A stretch of 64,000 nucleotides of DNA from Channallabes apus (Eukaryota > Chordata > Actinopteri > Siluriformes > Clariidae), in the NCBI GenBank assembly GCA_030522415.1, contig CM060126.1, positions 11,482,852-11,546,851 of the forward strand. Direction: 5' to 3'. The position numbers were made by a program, and so were the translations under genes. Position 1 is the first letter of the stretch. Each line of letters begins with the position of its first letter. The notes below the pieces were generated by a model, which saw only the letters and a list, made by a program, of their open reading frames with translations, had not been told where the DNA came from and made no database searches. This document shows positions 10,075-21,673 of the stretch, in pieces.

Positions 10075-10315
10075 TTGTATGTGCATATAGGGCTTATATG
10101 TGGATATAAAGAAGCAATACAGGAGACCTATATGGCCTGTATATGCACATATATGCACCTCAATGTTGCCTACATGTGGCATATATACTCATATATATGC
10201 ATATATACTGCATATAGGTTTCATATATGCACATATGTCCTCATATAGGTGCGGATATATGCTCATATATACTGCATATAGGTTTCATATATCCGTATAT
10301 ATCCTCATATAGGTT
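10075..10315. repeat. CATATA/GCATATAGG minisatellite
   Basis: Phrases such as 'tatactgcatataggtttc' and 'tcctcatatagg' recur with a period near 60 bases (about 10197 and 10265), built on a shorter 10-13 base CATATATG-like unit. A diverged unit is also present at 9890-9925. It is largely self-complementary and could form hairpins. Frames crossing it are repeat artefacts. Confidence 0.75.
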
Positions 10316-10603
10316 CTTTCCATGTGGGGCATGCACACTGCTCTGGGTCAGACACAGAAAACGGGAAACAGGAATTAAGCTCTCAAACAAATGCTTCCCA
10401 ACAGAATACCGTAGGTCGCATCGCCAAAATTCTTTCACAGTGAGTGGCAGGAACTTCCACACTACAACATATTGAATTCTCATGCCTGTAGAGTGTATTA
10501 TACTGACGTGGCGACAGTGTAAAAACACCCTCCGATGTTAAATGCGAGCCGAAAATTGAGTACTTTTGAACGGCAAACAGGAATTAAGCTCTCAAGTGAG
10601 TAA

Positions 10604-10972
10604 ACTAGACAGCAAGGTAAATACACAAAACTTACCATCAAATAATTATTTTTCCTCAATAACTATATATATATTTAAGCACCATGGCAAATCTCTCGTA
10701 GTCAATTTTTTAACCTGTTTTAAACACATACACACATGCATACACATTTTATAGAAATGCACTTAGTTAATTTAATTTGCCTTACATTGTTGAATGAGGA
10801 TGGGTTCCAAAACCAAAAATCAACATTGATTCAATGTTTGTCTTTTCAACACAGAAAAGCAATGAATTATCAACATTGATTCAACATTATATAGCATTGA
10901 ATAATTAACCTCAACCAAAATGATGATTCTGATGAAATTTCAACATTGAATCAATGTCACCTTGCTATCTGG
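10604..10972. mobile_element. Short inverted-repeat element (MITE-like)
   Basis: The ends read 'ctagacagcaaggta' and, inverted, 'accttgctatctgg', an imperfect terminal inverted repeat. The interior repeats 'caacattgattcaat' several times on both strands, a style common in teleost MITEs. No target duplication is clear, so the boundaries are approximate. Confidence 0.35.
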
Positions 10973-10975
10973 GGT

Positions 10976-11770
10976 ACAACCTCCAGCTTCTGCGGGTCCA
11001 TGGCCACACCCTGGGGCGAGATGACAAAACCCAGGAACGTGGTGGAGTGCTCGTGAAAAGCACACTTTTCCAGCTTACAGTACAGTACCTGGCTGGAGTT
11101 CAATGGCCAGGTCATATGGACGGTGAGGTGGCAGGTGGTTGGCCCGGCGTTTACAGAACACCTCCGCCAGGTCCCGATAAGGTGGTGGGATGGCGTGGAT
11201 GTCGACGTCGGGGGCCTCGGACTCCCTGGAGCACGTCCCAGCCTGGGCCCGTAGGCAGAGGTCGGTGCAGGTCGGCCCCCACTGAAGGATCCGGCTTTGT
11301 GTCCAGGAAATCAGAGGGTCGTGTCGTAGAAGCCATGGGTAGCCGAGGATGATGGGTGGAGAAGAGATGGATGTGAGGTGGAACTGAAGTGATTCTTGGT
11401 GCTGACCGAGGATGAGAGTGATGGGTTGGGTCTGCTGGGTGATGGGGCTGGATGAGATGGGCCGCCCGTCGACAGAGGTGACTTTCATCGGCTGGGATAA
11501 CGCCTCAATCTTTACCCCCAACCCTTTGGCGTATGTGGAGTCAATGAAGTTACCCGCGGCACCGGAATCGATGAACGCGGTACTTCGGACCCGTTTGTGG
11601 CCAAGGTAGAGGGTTACCTGAACCATGAGTCTGGAGGCGGTTGTTTCGGTGGTGGCGGAGAGATGAATGGTGCCCGGTAAGTCTCTCCTGTCCTTCACCG
11701 GGGTTGGGCGTTTCCCGGACGGAAGGGACAGGTGGCTCGGTGGTGCGCTGCTGAACCACAGTAGGTGCAC
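10976..11770 (-). pseudogene. Gypsy protease and deleted reverse transcriptase
   Basis: The retroviral-type aspartic protease carries AFIDSGAAGNFID (DSGA active site) followed by the family-typical IILGYPWLLRHDP. The RT start reads [11 protein letters not shown] and [12 protein letters not shown]. The frame then jumps directly to a later RT segment, [13 protein letters not shown] and [15 protein letters not shown], at 11074-10976. The finger and palm region with the YxDD catalytic motif is missing between them. The join lies at 'ggtactgtactgta' near 11080. The enzyme cannot be active. Confidence 0.75.
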
Positions 11771-12271
11771 AGTCCCTCGCGGTAACGCCTCTCACGTTCC
11801 ACCATGGTCAGGGAGGCGCGCCCTAGTTGCATGGGTTCCCCGGTGTCAACCACGGCAGGGGGTGGAGATCCGACACGTCCGGTGAAGGCGGTGGTGACGG
11901 TGAATGGTGGTCTGGACATGGTGTGAGCAGGCGGCAGGGTTCGAGGTGCTGGCTTTGGACGGGAGAGAAGGCGCTGGTCAATGCGGAGGGCCAGTTGGAT
12001 CAGCCCCTCCAGTGTGGCTGGGAGCTCTCGTTCCGCTAGCTAGTCTTTGATGCGGGTCGCCAGTCCCTCGACAGCCATCAACAGCCGCCCGGAGGCTCGC
12101 GTTCTCCCGCTTAAGCTCCGCCACCTCGCGGCGCAAGGCTGCGACATCTTGGACACTACAGCGCAGAGAATCGAGCTCCCCGGTTAGCTTATTGATAAGC
12201 ACAGCATGCTGGTCAACCACATCGCACAGGCGCGCGTGATCCGCTGGGTTCACTGCTCTCGGATCTGTCAT
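11695..12271 (-). pseudogene. Gypsy gag with capsid deleted
   Basis: The N-terminal part starts MTDPRAVNPADHARL and holds a heptad-like LRREVAELKRENASLRAAV coiled coil. After a frame change comes [15 protein letters not shown], then [11 protein letters not shown], and a CCHC zinc knuckle [14 protein letters not shown] (C-x2-C-x4-H-x4-C). Most of the capsid domain expected between the coiled coil and LEGLIQLA is absent. The order and spacing lead directly into the protease frame. Confidence 0.7.
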
Positions 12272-12646
12272 TCTGTCAGAACTAACCTAATGACGACCAG
12301 AAGGATGTAGCTTTAGCAGTTAGCCCTGTAGCGTGAATGGTAAACCCAAACGCGGATGGAACACGAACGGGCAGGATAATCACGCGATTTGAAATAAGAA
12401 CTCTCACAATAAATGAGCAAAGGAAAGACACAATCTAACCCTTGTTCTATAAACACACACTCAGTCTGGAAGCAAAGCCAAGAAAGTGAGTACTCACATA
12501 CACTGGAACGATTCCGAAATGACATGGGCAAAACTCAATGACAGAGCGATGGGCGGCGCCATCTTGTTTCCTTTTATGCTTTCAGGTTTGCGACCGTCTT
12601 ACTTCCGGGTCCTAATGCCGGTCGCGGGCAGAGTGCGCATGACACC

Positions 12647-13255
12647 TCTTCAGATTCACGTCTCATCTCTACGCTTTGTTTCTGTGAAAATATTTACATT
12701 GTATCATTACATAATCTTTTATTCGTACAACGACATTTAGTCATTTCTTCATCTTTTGTAAGTTTGCCTTAATCCAAAACAAATTACAAAAGAGGAAGGC
12801 ATCAAGCATGTCAAGCAGTGCTACTAACACAAAGTTTCTGACACTGTTAGAAAAGTACAAGATAGAACAGTGAGGGATTAAGGAAAAAGTGAGAAGCAAG
12901 AATCATGTGTGGAAAGAGTATGCATGCAAGGTCACAGGATGACTCTGCTTTTTCTTGTCTGCAATGCGATTTAGACAAATTAGAGCTGCTGTCAATACTG
13001 AACATATGTACAGGTTCTTTACAGTTGAAATTTAACATATAACTCATTAATAAAATTCGGATTCAGAAAAAAACATTCATTGCTAGTGCTCTTTTACCAT
13101 TTGCTTTATGCTTTAACACACCTGATTCAGTTTGTTCAGAAATGGCATCTCACTGGCGAGCCTTTCTCTGAACACGCCGTTTTCACGAGGGGTGGGGGTG
13201 TTTCTTACCCATCTCGATTTATTAATCCGCGCGCTCGGTTCATTATTTATTTATT
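12647..13255 (-). repeat. Third, partial copy of the inverted-arm sequence
   Basis: This matches 7899-8512 in the same orientation, including 'gaggaaggcatcaagcatgt' and 'gaacacgccgttttcacgag'. It begins inside the candidate 57-bp exon, keeping its acceptor and first 12 codons, and ends in the ATTT-rich tract. It is more diverged from the left arm than the two arms are from each other, so it is an older copy. Confidence 0.85.
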
Positions 13256-13566
13256 CACCACCGTATTTATTCAAGCTACCGTGTTGACAAAAAATGTCAC
13301 ATTTATATTTTGAATAAAAATAATAAATATGCTACAATTTTGTACATTGTTTCTACATTTTTTCCCCCTGCAACACATTTTCCGTATTAACCATTCTTGA
13401 CAAGAAGAATAAAAATAAAATATATTGTTGTACAACCTACAGTTTTTTTCTTACCCCTCTTTTTCGGTTTAAATGTGCGATTCTGGAAACACATAGACCT
13501 TTTAGCGGGAGCGGTCGGGAAATTTTTCTAATTATTCTAAACGGGCAGCGGGTGAACAAAGAGTGA
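13256..13566. other. Unassigned AT-rich sequence with GCGGG-rich end
   Basis: No gene is seen. The last 60 bases ('agcgggagcggtcggg', 'cgggcagcgggtg') resemble the GCGGG-rich subterminal repeats of some hAT elements. A similar 'gcgggagcgggac' block occurs after the inserted hAT at 14935-14948, so the hAT at 13575 may have landed in an older one. Confidence 0.35.
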
Positions 13567-13574
13567 TATATACA

Positions 13575-14890
13575 CAGAGGTGGAAAGAGTAATAAAATTT
13601 TGTACTCAAGTACAAGTACTGTTACTTCAGTGAAATTTTACTTAAGTACAAGTAAAGTTACTCTTATAAAAATCTACTCAAATAAAAGTAAAAAGTAGCT
13701 CATTAAAAAATTTACTCAGAGTAAAAGTTACCGAGTTACTTTTTTATTTAAATTTTTTTAACAGTGGGGGTGATTCTTTTGCTGAATTGTTTTGCCCTTG
13801 GGTGTTTCCATGTTCACTCTTATATTAACAGATTATTGTTTGTTTTTAAATGTTTGCTGTGGGTGTCGATTGTATATTGATCTGGCTCTGCTTTTTTTTT
13901 TTTTTGTTAAATATCAAAAAAAAAAAAAAAAAAACACACAGCGGGGGTGGGATGAGGCATTCTAGCATAGTTCAAAAAAGATGAGCAGATATAAATCTCA
14001 AACTAGTTGTTTTTAACTGAAGGAACACCTTTGCATAATAAAGTGGTCACTTAAATATGGTGTTACGTCCCAGTCTAGGCCCAAACAGCAAAAGAATGGT
14101 TCAGGGTTCTATTTTAAACTGTATGGAAATGGTGGTATATGGCAGAAAGAACTAGATCGAATCATTAACTGATGAAATAGATGTTTGTATATACAAACAC
14201 ACACAACAGGAGGAGGAGGATCAGATTCAGGATGGACCCAGGCCAAAATAAACAAAATGGTATTTATATTTAGTAGATTACCTGCAAAAAGAAACAACAA
14301 CAAAAAAACCCCAGAAACAAAAATACAGGTACCTTCCCGGACTCCCTAAACCAAAAACAATGAAATTATCTACAAATATATACAAAGATCAACCAAACCA
14401 AAGGGACAAAGCAATAATCCGAGGCAAAAAGTCAAAACCAGAATACACAACCAAATATCAAAACGCCAAAATCACAACCTCTTTCATCTTTCCCGCGTCT
14501 CTCCGGTTTATATTGTACATGGTCGCGCTAGTCGATGAGGTCACTCAGGGCGGAAGCGACCGTGTGGAAGGTCAGGAAGATGCCGATGTCAGAAAACCTG
14601 GAGTGGAGTCTGGAGCGGCGCGCGACCAGGACATGATACACACACGCGGCGCAACGGAGCATTTATACAAAGCATAATATTTTCATTATTTTAGCATTTT
14701 TATTCATTTATTTTTTACTCAGTAGCGAATATGATTTAAAATGTAGCGAATTACAATACTTCAAACAAAACCTACTTAAGTAAAAGTAAAATTACAGATT
14801 TTTAAAACTACTTTAAAAAGTAGAAATACACAAAAAAGCTACTCAATTACAGTAACGCGAGTAAATGTAATTCGTTACTTTCCACCTCTG
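13575..14890. mobile_element. Non-autonomous hAT element with perfect target duplication
   Basis: The ends are 'cagaggtggaaagagta' and, inverted, 'taacg...ttactttccacctctg'. Subterminal 'aagtaaaagtaa' phrases occur on both sides, as in widespread teleost hAT elements. The flanking 8-mers TATATACA (13567-13574 and 14891-14898) are identical, the 8-bp duplication expected for hAT. The 1.3-kb interior has poly-T/A runs and a 'tgttacgtcccagtctaggcc' segment (about 14060) that may be an old LTR fragment. No transposase is visible. Confidence 0.8.
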
Positions 14891-14959
14891 TATATACAGT
14901 AGCGGTTGCAAGCGGGTGTCGGATAAAACGTTGCGGGAGCGGGACTAAAAAAACCTCTA

Positions 14960-15165
14960 CTGTAGAGGCAATCAGCCTGTGGTACTGCTGAGGCATTAGT
15001 GAACACCATGTTGTATGAGATATCAGCCTTCAGCTCATCTGTTTTGTTGGGTCAGATGTTTCTCATCTTCCTCTTGACAATACACCATATATTCTTTATG
15101 GGGTTCAGTTCAGCTGGTCAATCAATCAAGTTGAGATTTTTTGGTTGGAGGAGGTTTTTAAGAAT
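14960..15165 (-). pseudogene. Tc1-like transposase C-terminal remnant
   Basis: On the minus strand, broken frames give ELNPIKNIWCIVKRKMRN and PNKTDELKADISYN, which fit the Tc1 consensus of P-L-P-I-E-NLW--VKRK followed by the C-terminal tail. Stops and frameshifts interrupt it. Terminal repeats are not recognisable. It is a different subfamily from the element at 15562. Confidence 0.5.
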
Positions 15166-15561
15166 TTTATTTTGAGTCTACAACTACATTTACAGTCTAC
15201 ATTTAAATATGGGTCTATAAAATCTATATCTCAAACATGAGGTGTGTAAGGAATCGCCACTAGAGGGTACTGTTTTGCTTTTAGTAGTTTTTGTTTTGCA
15301 GACTCAGTTTCCCAGAAGGCACCTCGGTCAGGTGATGCGAGTGCACACTTGAACAGAGGAAAGCCATTAAATCTTCAATAAATAGCTGAGTAGTCTGGGA
15401 AACTGGGTCGAGCATTGAACGTTTATTTCGTACTGTCAGTTAAGTGGGCATTTTGTTTTGTGTATTGTTTTCTCCTTGTTATTATGTTGGTTTATTTGAT
15501 ATTGTTATTTTGTATTTTATGTTATCCCATAACAACTAAGGATGTTCCCAGGCTAAATGTA
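15166..15561. other. Unassigned; possible old LTR
   Basis: A stretch with an AATAAA-like signal (15378) and flanking T-rich sequence continues after the Tc1 insertion at 17040. I cannot assign it. Confidence 0.3.
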
Positions 15562-17038
15562 CAGGTCCTTCTCAAAAAATTTGCATATTGTGATAAAGTT
15601 CATTATTTTCTGTAATGTACTGATAAACATTAGACTTTCATATATTTTAGATTCATTACACACAACTGAAGTAGTTCAAGCCTTTTATTGTTTTAATATT
15701 GATGATTGTGGCATACAGCTCATGAAAACCCCAAATCCCTATCTAAACAAATTAGCATATTTCATCCGACCAATAAAAGAAAAGTGTTTTTAATACAAAA
15801 AAAGTCAACCTTCAAATAATTATGTTCAGTTATGCACTCAATACTTGGTCGGGAATCCTTTTGCAGATTCTTGTGTCTTGTGTCTCTCAACTTTCTCTTC
15901 ACAATATCCCATGGATTCTCTATGGGGTTCAGGTCAGGAGAGTTGGCAGGCCAATTGAGCACATTAATACCATGGTCAGTAAACCATTTACCAGTGTTTT
16001 TTTCTCTTCACAATATCCCACAGATTCTCTATGGGGTTCAGGTCAGGAGAGTTGGCAGGCCAATTGAGCACAGTAATACCATGGTCAGTAAACCATTTAC
16101 CAGTGGTTTTGGCACTGTGAGCAGGTGCCAGATCATGCTGAAAAATGAAATCTTTATCTCCATAAAGCTTTTCAGCAGATGGAAGCATGAAGTGCTCCAA
16201 AATCTCCTGATAGCTAGCTGCATTAACCCTGCCCTTGATAAAACACTGTGGACCAACACCAGCAGCTGACATGGCACACCAGACCATCACTGACTGTGGG
16301 TACTTGACACTGGACTTCAGGCATTTTGGCATTTCCCTCTCCCCAGTCTTCCTCCAGACTCTGGCACCTTGATTTCCGAATGACATGCAAAACCTGTAGC
16401 CTATTTCCTGCACACGCCTGTACATGGTGGCTCTGGATGTTTCTACTCCAGACTCAGTCCGCTGCTTCCGCAGGTCCCCCAAGGTCTGGAATCTGTCCTT
16501 CTCCACAATCTTCCTCAGGGCCCGGTCACCTCTTCTCGTTGTGCAGCGTTTTCTGCCACACTTTTTCCTTCCCACAGACTTCCCACTGAGGTGCCTTGAT
16601 ACAGCACTCTGGGAACAGCCTATTCATTCAGAAATGTCTTTCTGTGTCTTCCCCTCTTGCTTGAGGGTGTCAATGATGGCCTTCTGGACAGCAGTCATGT
16701 CGGCAGTCATGATTGCGGTTTTGAGTAATGAACCAGGCTGGGAGTTTTTAAAAGCCTCAGGAATCTTTTGCAGGTGTTTAGAGTTAATTAGTTGATTCAG
16801 ATGATTAGGTTAATAGCTCATTCAGAGAACCTTTTCATGATATGCAAATTTTTTGAGATAGGGATTTTGGGTTTTCATGAGCTGTATGCCACAATTATCA
16901 ATATTAAAACAATAAAAGGCTTGAACTACTTCAGTTGTGTGTAATGAATCTAAAATATATGAAAGTCTAATGTTTATCAGTACATTACAGAAAATAATGA
17001 ACTTTATCACAATATGCAAATTTTTTGAGAAGGACCTG
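15562..17038 (-). mobile_element. Tc1/mariner transposon with long inverted repeats
   Basis: The termini 'caggtccttctcaaaaaat' are inverted repeats of over 200 bp (15562-15780 and about 16810-17038), flanked by TA on each side (15560-15561 and 17039-17040). The minus-strand transposase is broken. The pair of intact ends means it could still be moved by a related transposase. Confidence 0.9.
15762..16710 (-). pseudogene. Tc1 transposase, inactivated
   Basis: The reading begins MTADMTAVQKAI near 16710 with a helix-turn-helix region (IGCSQSAVSRHL), interrupted by a TGA at 16624-16626. It continues through GRKKCGRKRC (a GRKR-like basic box) to the DDE domain. The second catalytic aspartate is in FQHDLAPAHS and the glutamate in NSPDLNPIENLWDIVKR. 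The segment holding the first aspartate (SDE motif) is deleted between VQEIGYR and SFGNQGARVW. A 109-bp tandem duplication (15892-16000 and 16001-16109) repeats the NSPDLNP block and shifts the frame. At least three independent lesions make it nonfunctional. Confidence 0.85.
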
Positions 17039-17124
17039 TATTTATGGTGTTATTGTGTGTCTGGAGTTGATTCTGTGTTGAGTCCTATTGTGTTGTGTCT
17101 TAGAGTGTAGGTAAGTAGTTAGCT

Positions 17125-17205
17125 CTGTGTGTCCCTTAGCCTAGCCTCCATGCGTCCCTTACCCTAGCCTCCATGTGTCCCTTAGCCTAGCCTTCGAGTG
17201 TGCCT
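17125..17205. repeat. Short tandem repeat GTCCCTTAGCCTAGCCTCCAT
   Basis: About three units of 25-28 bases ('tgtcccttagcctagcct') occur in a row inside otherwise unassigned sequence spanning 17041-17540, which may be the leader of a lost retroelement. No gene is seen in that stretch. Confidence 0.6.
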
Positions 17206-17671
17206 AGTCTCTGTGTCCCTGGCATCTGTGCTTCTGTGTCTCAAGTCTGTAGTGTTGTGGTAGATATTAGGTAAGTGTAGCTAAGTGCATGTTAGGCTAA
17301 AGAAATGTTTAGCTAAATTTGTTTAGCTAACTGCCATGTTTAGCTGATTGTCATGTCTTTAGCCTTAGTTCTGTCTCGTGTCTCTGGCCCTGTCTCGTGT
17401 CTCTAGTTTCTCGTCTTATCCCCGTCTTCAGCTCCAGCCCTACAGTAGCTTGTGTGTGATGTCAGTAAGCATATGTCTCAACATAGTGCTTATAAGTGTA
17501 TTGGAGTCTGTCTTGTTAAGCATGTGTTTTCCCCATAATATTCAATTCAATTCAATTCAATTTTATTTATATAGCGCTTTTAACAATGGTCATTGTCTCA
17601 AAGCAGCTTCACAAAAATTAAAGAAATTTAACAAAAAAAAAGAAAAAAAAAATATATATATATATATAAAG

Positions 17672-17713
<42 letters not shown>

Positions 17714-18139
17714 AATAAACCTTGAGAGGAACCAGACTCAACAGGGAACCCATCCTCATTTGGGCAATAACAGATAGAAATGATATAACATCTTGTGTGT
17801 TGTGCAGGTGAAAATTCAATATGACAGAAATTATTTAAATTGACATGAAGACCAGTTCAGCATAGGGACGAGTCAGTAGGTGCAGAGGGCAGATGAGGTC
17901 TGGATCACTGGAAGCACAGGAGCAGCATGTGGAGCTCCAACCATCATAAAGCTGAATCCAGCTGGAGCTGGTCCTTCTCTGGATGCCTCAGGAACCTCGC
18001 GGGGGTCGGCCTTTGTCTACTGAAGCTGTCAAAATCTCCCGATGCCTCGGGATGGGTAGAGAAATACAGAACAGATGGGGAGAATTAGCGTAGTTGCCAT
18101 TCGGTATAGGTGTACTGGAGTATGAGATTATGGGATGAG

Positions 18140-21126
18140 TTATGTGTATGCCAGATTAAAAAGATGCGTCTTGAGTCTACTTTTGAACTGAGAAACCGTG
18201 TCTGCTCCCCGAACACTGTCTGGAAGGCTATTCCAAAGCGTTGGAGCTAAATATGAAAATGCCCTACCCCCTTTTGTAGATTTTGAAATTCTGGGAACTA
18301 CCAGAAGCTTTGTGATCTTAAGGCGCGTGGTGGATTGTAGCGCATCAGAAGACGCGTACATGGGATATGTGGGAAGGTATGTGGGAGCTAAACCATTTAA
18401 GGCCTTGTATGTAAGTAATACTATTTTGTAATTTATTCTAAACTGAACAAGTAGCCAGTGCAGGGATGATAATATTGGGGTTATATGATCATATTTTCTG
18501 GATCTAGTGAGAACCCTGGCAGCTGCATTTTGGATTAACTGAAGCTTGTTTATTGAGGATGCAGGACAACCACCTAGTAATGCATTACAATAGTCCAGTC
18601 TGGAGGTCATGAATGCATGAACTAACTTTTCTGCATCAGATACGGATAAGATACTCCTAAGTTTAGCAATATTTCGAAGATGGAAAAAGGCTGTTTTTGT
18701 GATATTTGAAATGTGATTTTCAAAAGACAAGTTACTGTCTAATATTACGCCCAGGTCTTTTACTGCTGAGCTGGTAGTAACAGTAGATCCTTCTAAACGC
18801 AGGCTGAATTGTGAAAGCTGTTGTGTGCTGGTTTTTGGGCCAATAAGTAATATCTCTGTCTTATCTGAATTTAATAAAAGAAAGTTATTGGTCATCCAAT
18901 ATTTTATGTCCTGGACACACTCAGTTAATCTAGACAACTTAGGTATTTCGTCTGGTTTAGTTGAGATATATATATAATTGGGTATCATCAGCATAACAAT
19001 GGAAACTAATCCCATGTCTTCTAATGATGTTACCCAAGGGAAGCATGTATATTGAGAACAACAGAGGTCCTAAAACTGACCCTTGTGGGACCCCATATTT
19101 CACTGGCATTACACCAGACGGTTCTCCATTTAGATCTAAAAAATGGTAGCGATCAGACAGGTAAGATCTAAACCATTTTAATGCCTGTCCCTGAATACCT
19201 ATATAATTTTCTAAGCGATCTATGAGAATATTATGATCTATAGTGTCGATTGCAGCACTATGATCGAGCAGGACTAGCAATGAGATGCAGCCTTGGTCTG
19301 AAGCTAAAAACAAGTCGTTTGTAATCTTAATTAGTGCAGTTTCTGTGCTATGATGGGGCCTGAAACCTGACTGAAATTCTTCAAGGATGTTGTTATCCTG
19401 CAAGAATGTGCAAATTTGAGCTGATACTACTTTTTCTAGTATTTTTGATATGAACGGAAGGTTTGAAATCGGTCTGTAATTTGTTATTTCATTCGCGTCC
19501 AAATTAGATTTTTTAAGAAGCGGCTTAATAACTGCTAACTTGAAAGGTTTAGGGACGTGACCTAGATGTAATGAAGAATTAATAATGTTTAGAAGTGGCT
19601 CTCCAACCATAAGCATCACTTCTTTTAAAAATCTGGTTGGGATTGGGTCTAACAGGCACGTTGTTGATTTAGCCGAGGTGATAAGTTTATACAGCTCTTC
19701 CTGTCCTATACCTGTAAAGCAGTGAAAATCTAAATGTGAAGCTATAGGCTGAATTGGATCGTGAGATACTATTAGAGGTTGGACCTCTATTATTTTCTTC
19801 CTGATATTATTGATTTTTTCATTAAAGAAGTCCATAAAGTCTTCACTTCTAAACTGTGATGGGATACTCTCTGCGGGCATCTTAGGTTTTGTTAGGCGAG
19901 CCACTGTACTAAATAAGAACCTGGGATTGTTTTGGTTTCTTGCTATCAGTTGGCTAAGATGCTCAGTCCTAGCAGTTTTTAGAGCCTGTCTATAGCTGCA
20001 CATACTGTCTTTATACGCAATTCGAAAAACTTCTAATTTAGTTTTCCTCCATTTTCGCTCGAGGTTACGGGTTGCTCTCTTTAGGGCGCGAGTATGACTG
20101 TTGTACCACAGTGCAAGTGTTTTATCTCTGACTTTTTTTAATCTGATGGGAGTAACAGTGTCTAATGTACTGGTAAAAATAGTGCCCATGCTGCTAGTCA
20201 TTTCATCTAGATCATCTGCATTTAGGGGTCTAATAAGAAATTGGGAGAGATCCGGCAGATTACTTGTGAATCTGTCTTTAGTAGTGGGATTCATATTTCT
20301 AACAGATTGATAACGTGGGGAGACACAGCTAATCTGTTCTACGGGTAGAGTATATGTCAGGAGGTGATGATCTGTGATATCATCACTTTGAGGTATGATC
20401 TCTATATTAGAGACATCTATACCATGGGATATAATTAAATCTAGCGTATGATTAAAGCGGTGAGTTGCTCCAATTATATTTTGTTTAACCTCAAAGGAAT
20501 TTAGTAAATCCATAAATGTGAGTGCTAAAGCGTCGTTAGCATCATCTACATGAATGTTAAAGTCTCCAACTATCAACAGTTTTAACCAATCAGAGTTAAC
20601 AGTTAACCAATAGGTCTGATAGCAGATGTCCAAATTCTTTAAGAAAATCGCCATATGGCCCCAGGGGTCTGTACACGGTGGCCAGGGTAAAATATAGCAA
20701 GGGTTTATTACGCATTTCATTTAGTGCAACATTAATGATAAGCACTTCAAATGAATTAAACCTGAGCCTTATTTCCTGGGTAACAGTGAGTACATCATTG
20801 TAGATAGTGGCGACACCACCACCGCGACAAATTAGACGGGGCTCGTGCTTATAGAAATATCCTGACGGAGTAGACTCATTCAGACCAAAATATTCATTTG
20901 GTTTAAGCCAGGTTTCGGTGAGACAGAGTGCGTCAAGGCAATAATCTGAGATAATTTCATTAACAATAAGTGCTTTAGGCGCAAGGGATCTAATGTTGAG
21001 TAGTCCAAACTTTAGAGGTGGATTTTGACTACTTATTTTGCCTTTTTCTGGTTTTATGGTTATCAGATTGTTTCGCACAAATTTAACAAATTTATTCTTT
21101 TTTCTCAGTATTCGGGGAACAGACAC
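18140..21126 (-). pseudogene. L2 endonuclease-reverse transcriptase, copy 1
   Basis: The AP-type endonuclease at the N-terminus shows TETWLKP, RGGGVATIYND and [10 protein letters not shown]. The reverse transcriptase shows [42 protein letters not shown] and [10 protein letters not shown] (catalytic YADD). The C-terminal [12 protein letters not shown] and [10 protein letters not shown] motifs follow. Relative to the copy at 32063-35024 there is a 13-base gain near 20580-20610 and a 4-base TA gain at about 18965-18975, each shifting the frame. [13 protein letters not shown] motif is changed to LLDHSAAID, so the first catalytic region is also altered. It is not functional. Confidence 0.88.
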
Positions 21127-21212
21127 AGTTTCTATAGGACAAGCTATGTGTGTGCATCTATCACTACGGTGAGTTGTGATGTGGCTAATATGTTTGGAAT
21201 CTTCAGTATGAC

Positions 21213-21673
21213 TTACCGCCAGTCAGATGGTTCGTAGTGTCCTGGAGATGTTGTCAGAGAGGACCGCTGCTCCAGCTCTGCTAGGGTGTAGGCCATCGGT
21301 GTGATAGAGCCTAGGACGCTCCCAGAAAACATTCCAGTTATCAATAAAGCGTAATTTCTGTTGTCGACACCAAGATTATAACCATTCATTAAAGGCAAAT
21401 AATCTACTGAACTTCTCGATTCCTCGCTGAAATGTGAGAAGCGGTCCAGATACGATGATCCTTGTCGTGGGTGATGTGCTGCGGACCTTCTCGACCAGGC
21501 TCCTGAAGTCCTTCTTTAGGATCTCCGTCTGCCTCAGCCTGGTGTCGTTCGTGCCGGCATGAAGAACCACAGCTCCAATGTTCTTCCTCAGGGCAGCAGG
21601 CACCTGTGCAGCAACATCAAGAACACGTGCACCAGGTAAACAGCGTGTGTGCACCTTACCTTTAGCCGTGGTA
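21213..21673 (-). pseudogene. L2 ORF1 esterase domain, C-terminal part, copy 1
   Basis: This holds the second half of the ORF1 protein (VVLHAGTNDTRLRQ, VSGPLLTFQRG). It is cut from its N-terminal half at 26377 by the insertion of element D at a TA dinucleotide (21672-21673). Extra changes before the end (frame break near 21376-21398) add to the damage. Confidence 0.8.

Larger units (their letters stand above)
10976..12640 (-). mobile_element. Ty3/Gypsy retrotransposon with internal deletions
   Basis: Gag, zinc knuckle, protease and pieces of reverse transcriptase occur in order on the minus strand, but the capsid core and the catalytic RT core are deleted. The right end (about 12290-12640) may be leader or LTR, but no repeat partner is in the window, so an LTR cannot be shown. 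The element abuts a truncated copy of the inverted-arm sequence at 12647. Confidence 0.7.
17541..21673 (-). mobile_element. L2-clade LINE copy 1, 3' part
   Basis: The element runs on the minus strand and ends at 17541 in a (GAATT)n tail preceded by the 'agcgctatataaataaaat' 3' end typical of L2 LINEs. It is about 95% identical to the copy at 31266-36314. Its 5' part continues at 26377-27106 after an inserted 4.7-kb element. The 3' untranslated region has A-rich, TA and AAT microsatellites (17632-17716). Confidence 0.9.

Noticed and set aside
10045..10312. Overlapping 60-95 codon frames in several phases
   Set aside because: They are translations of the CATATA-rich minisatellite.
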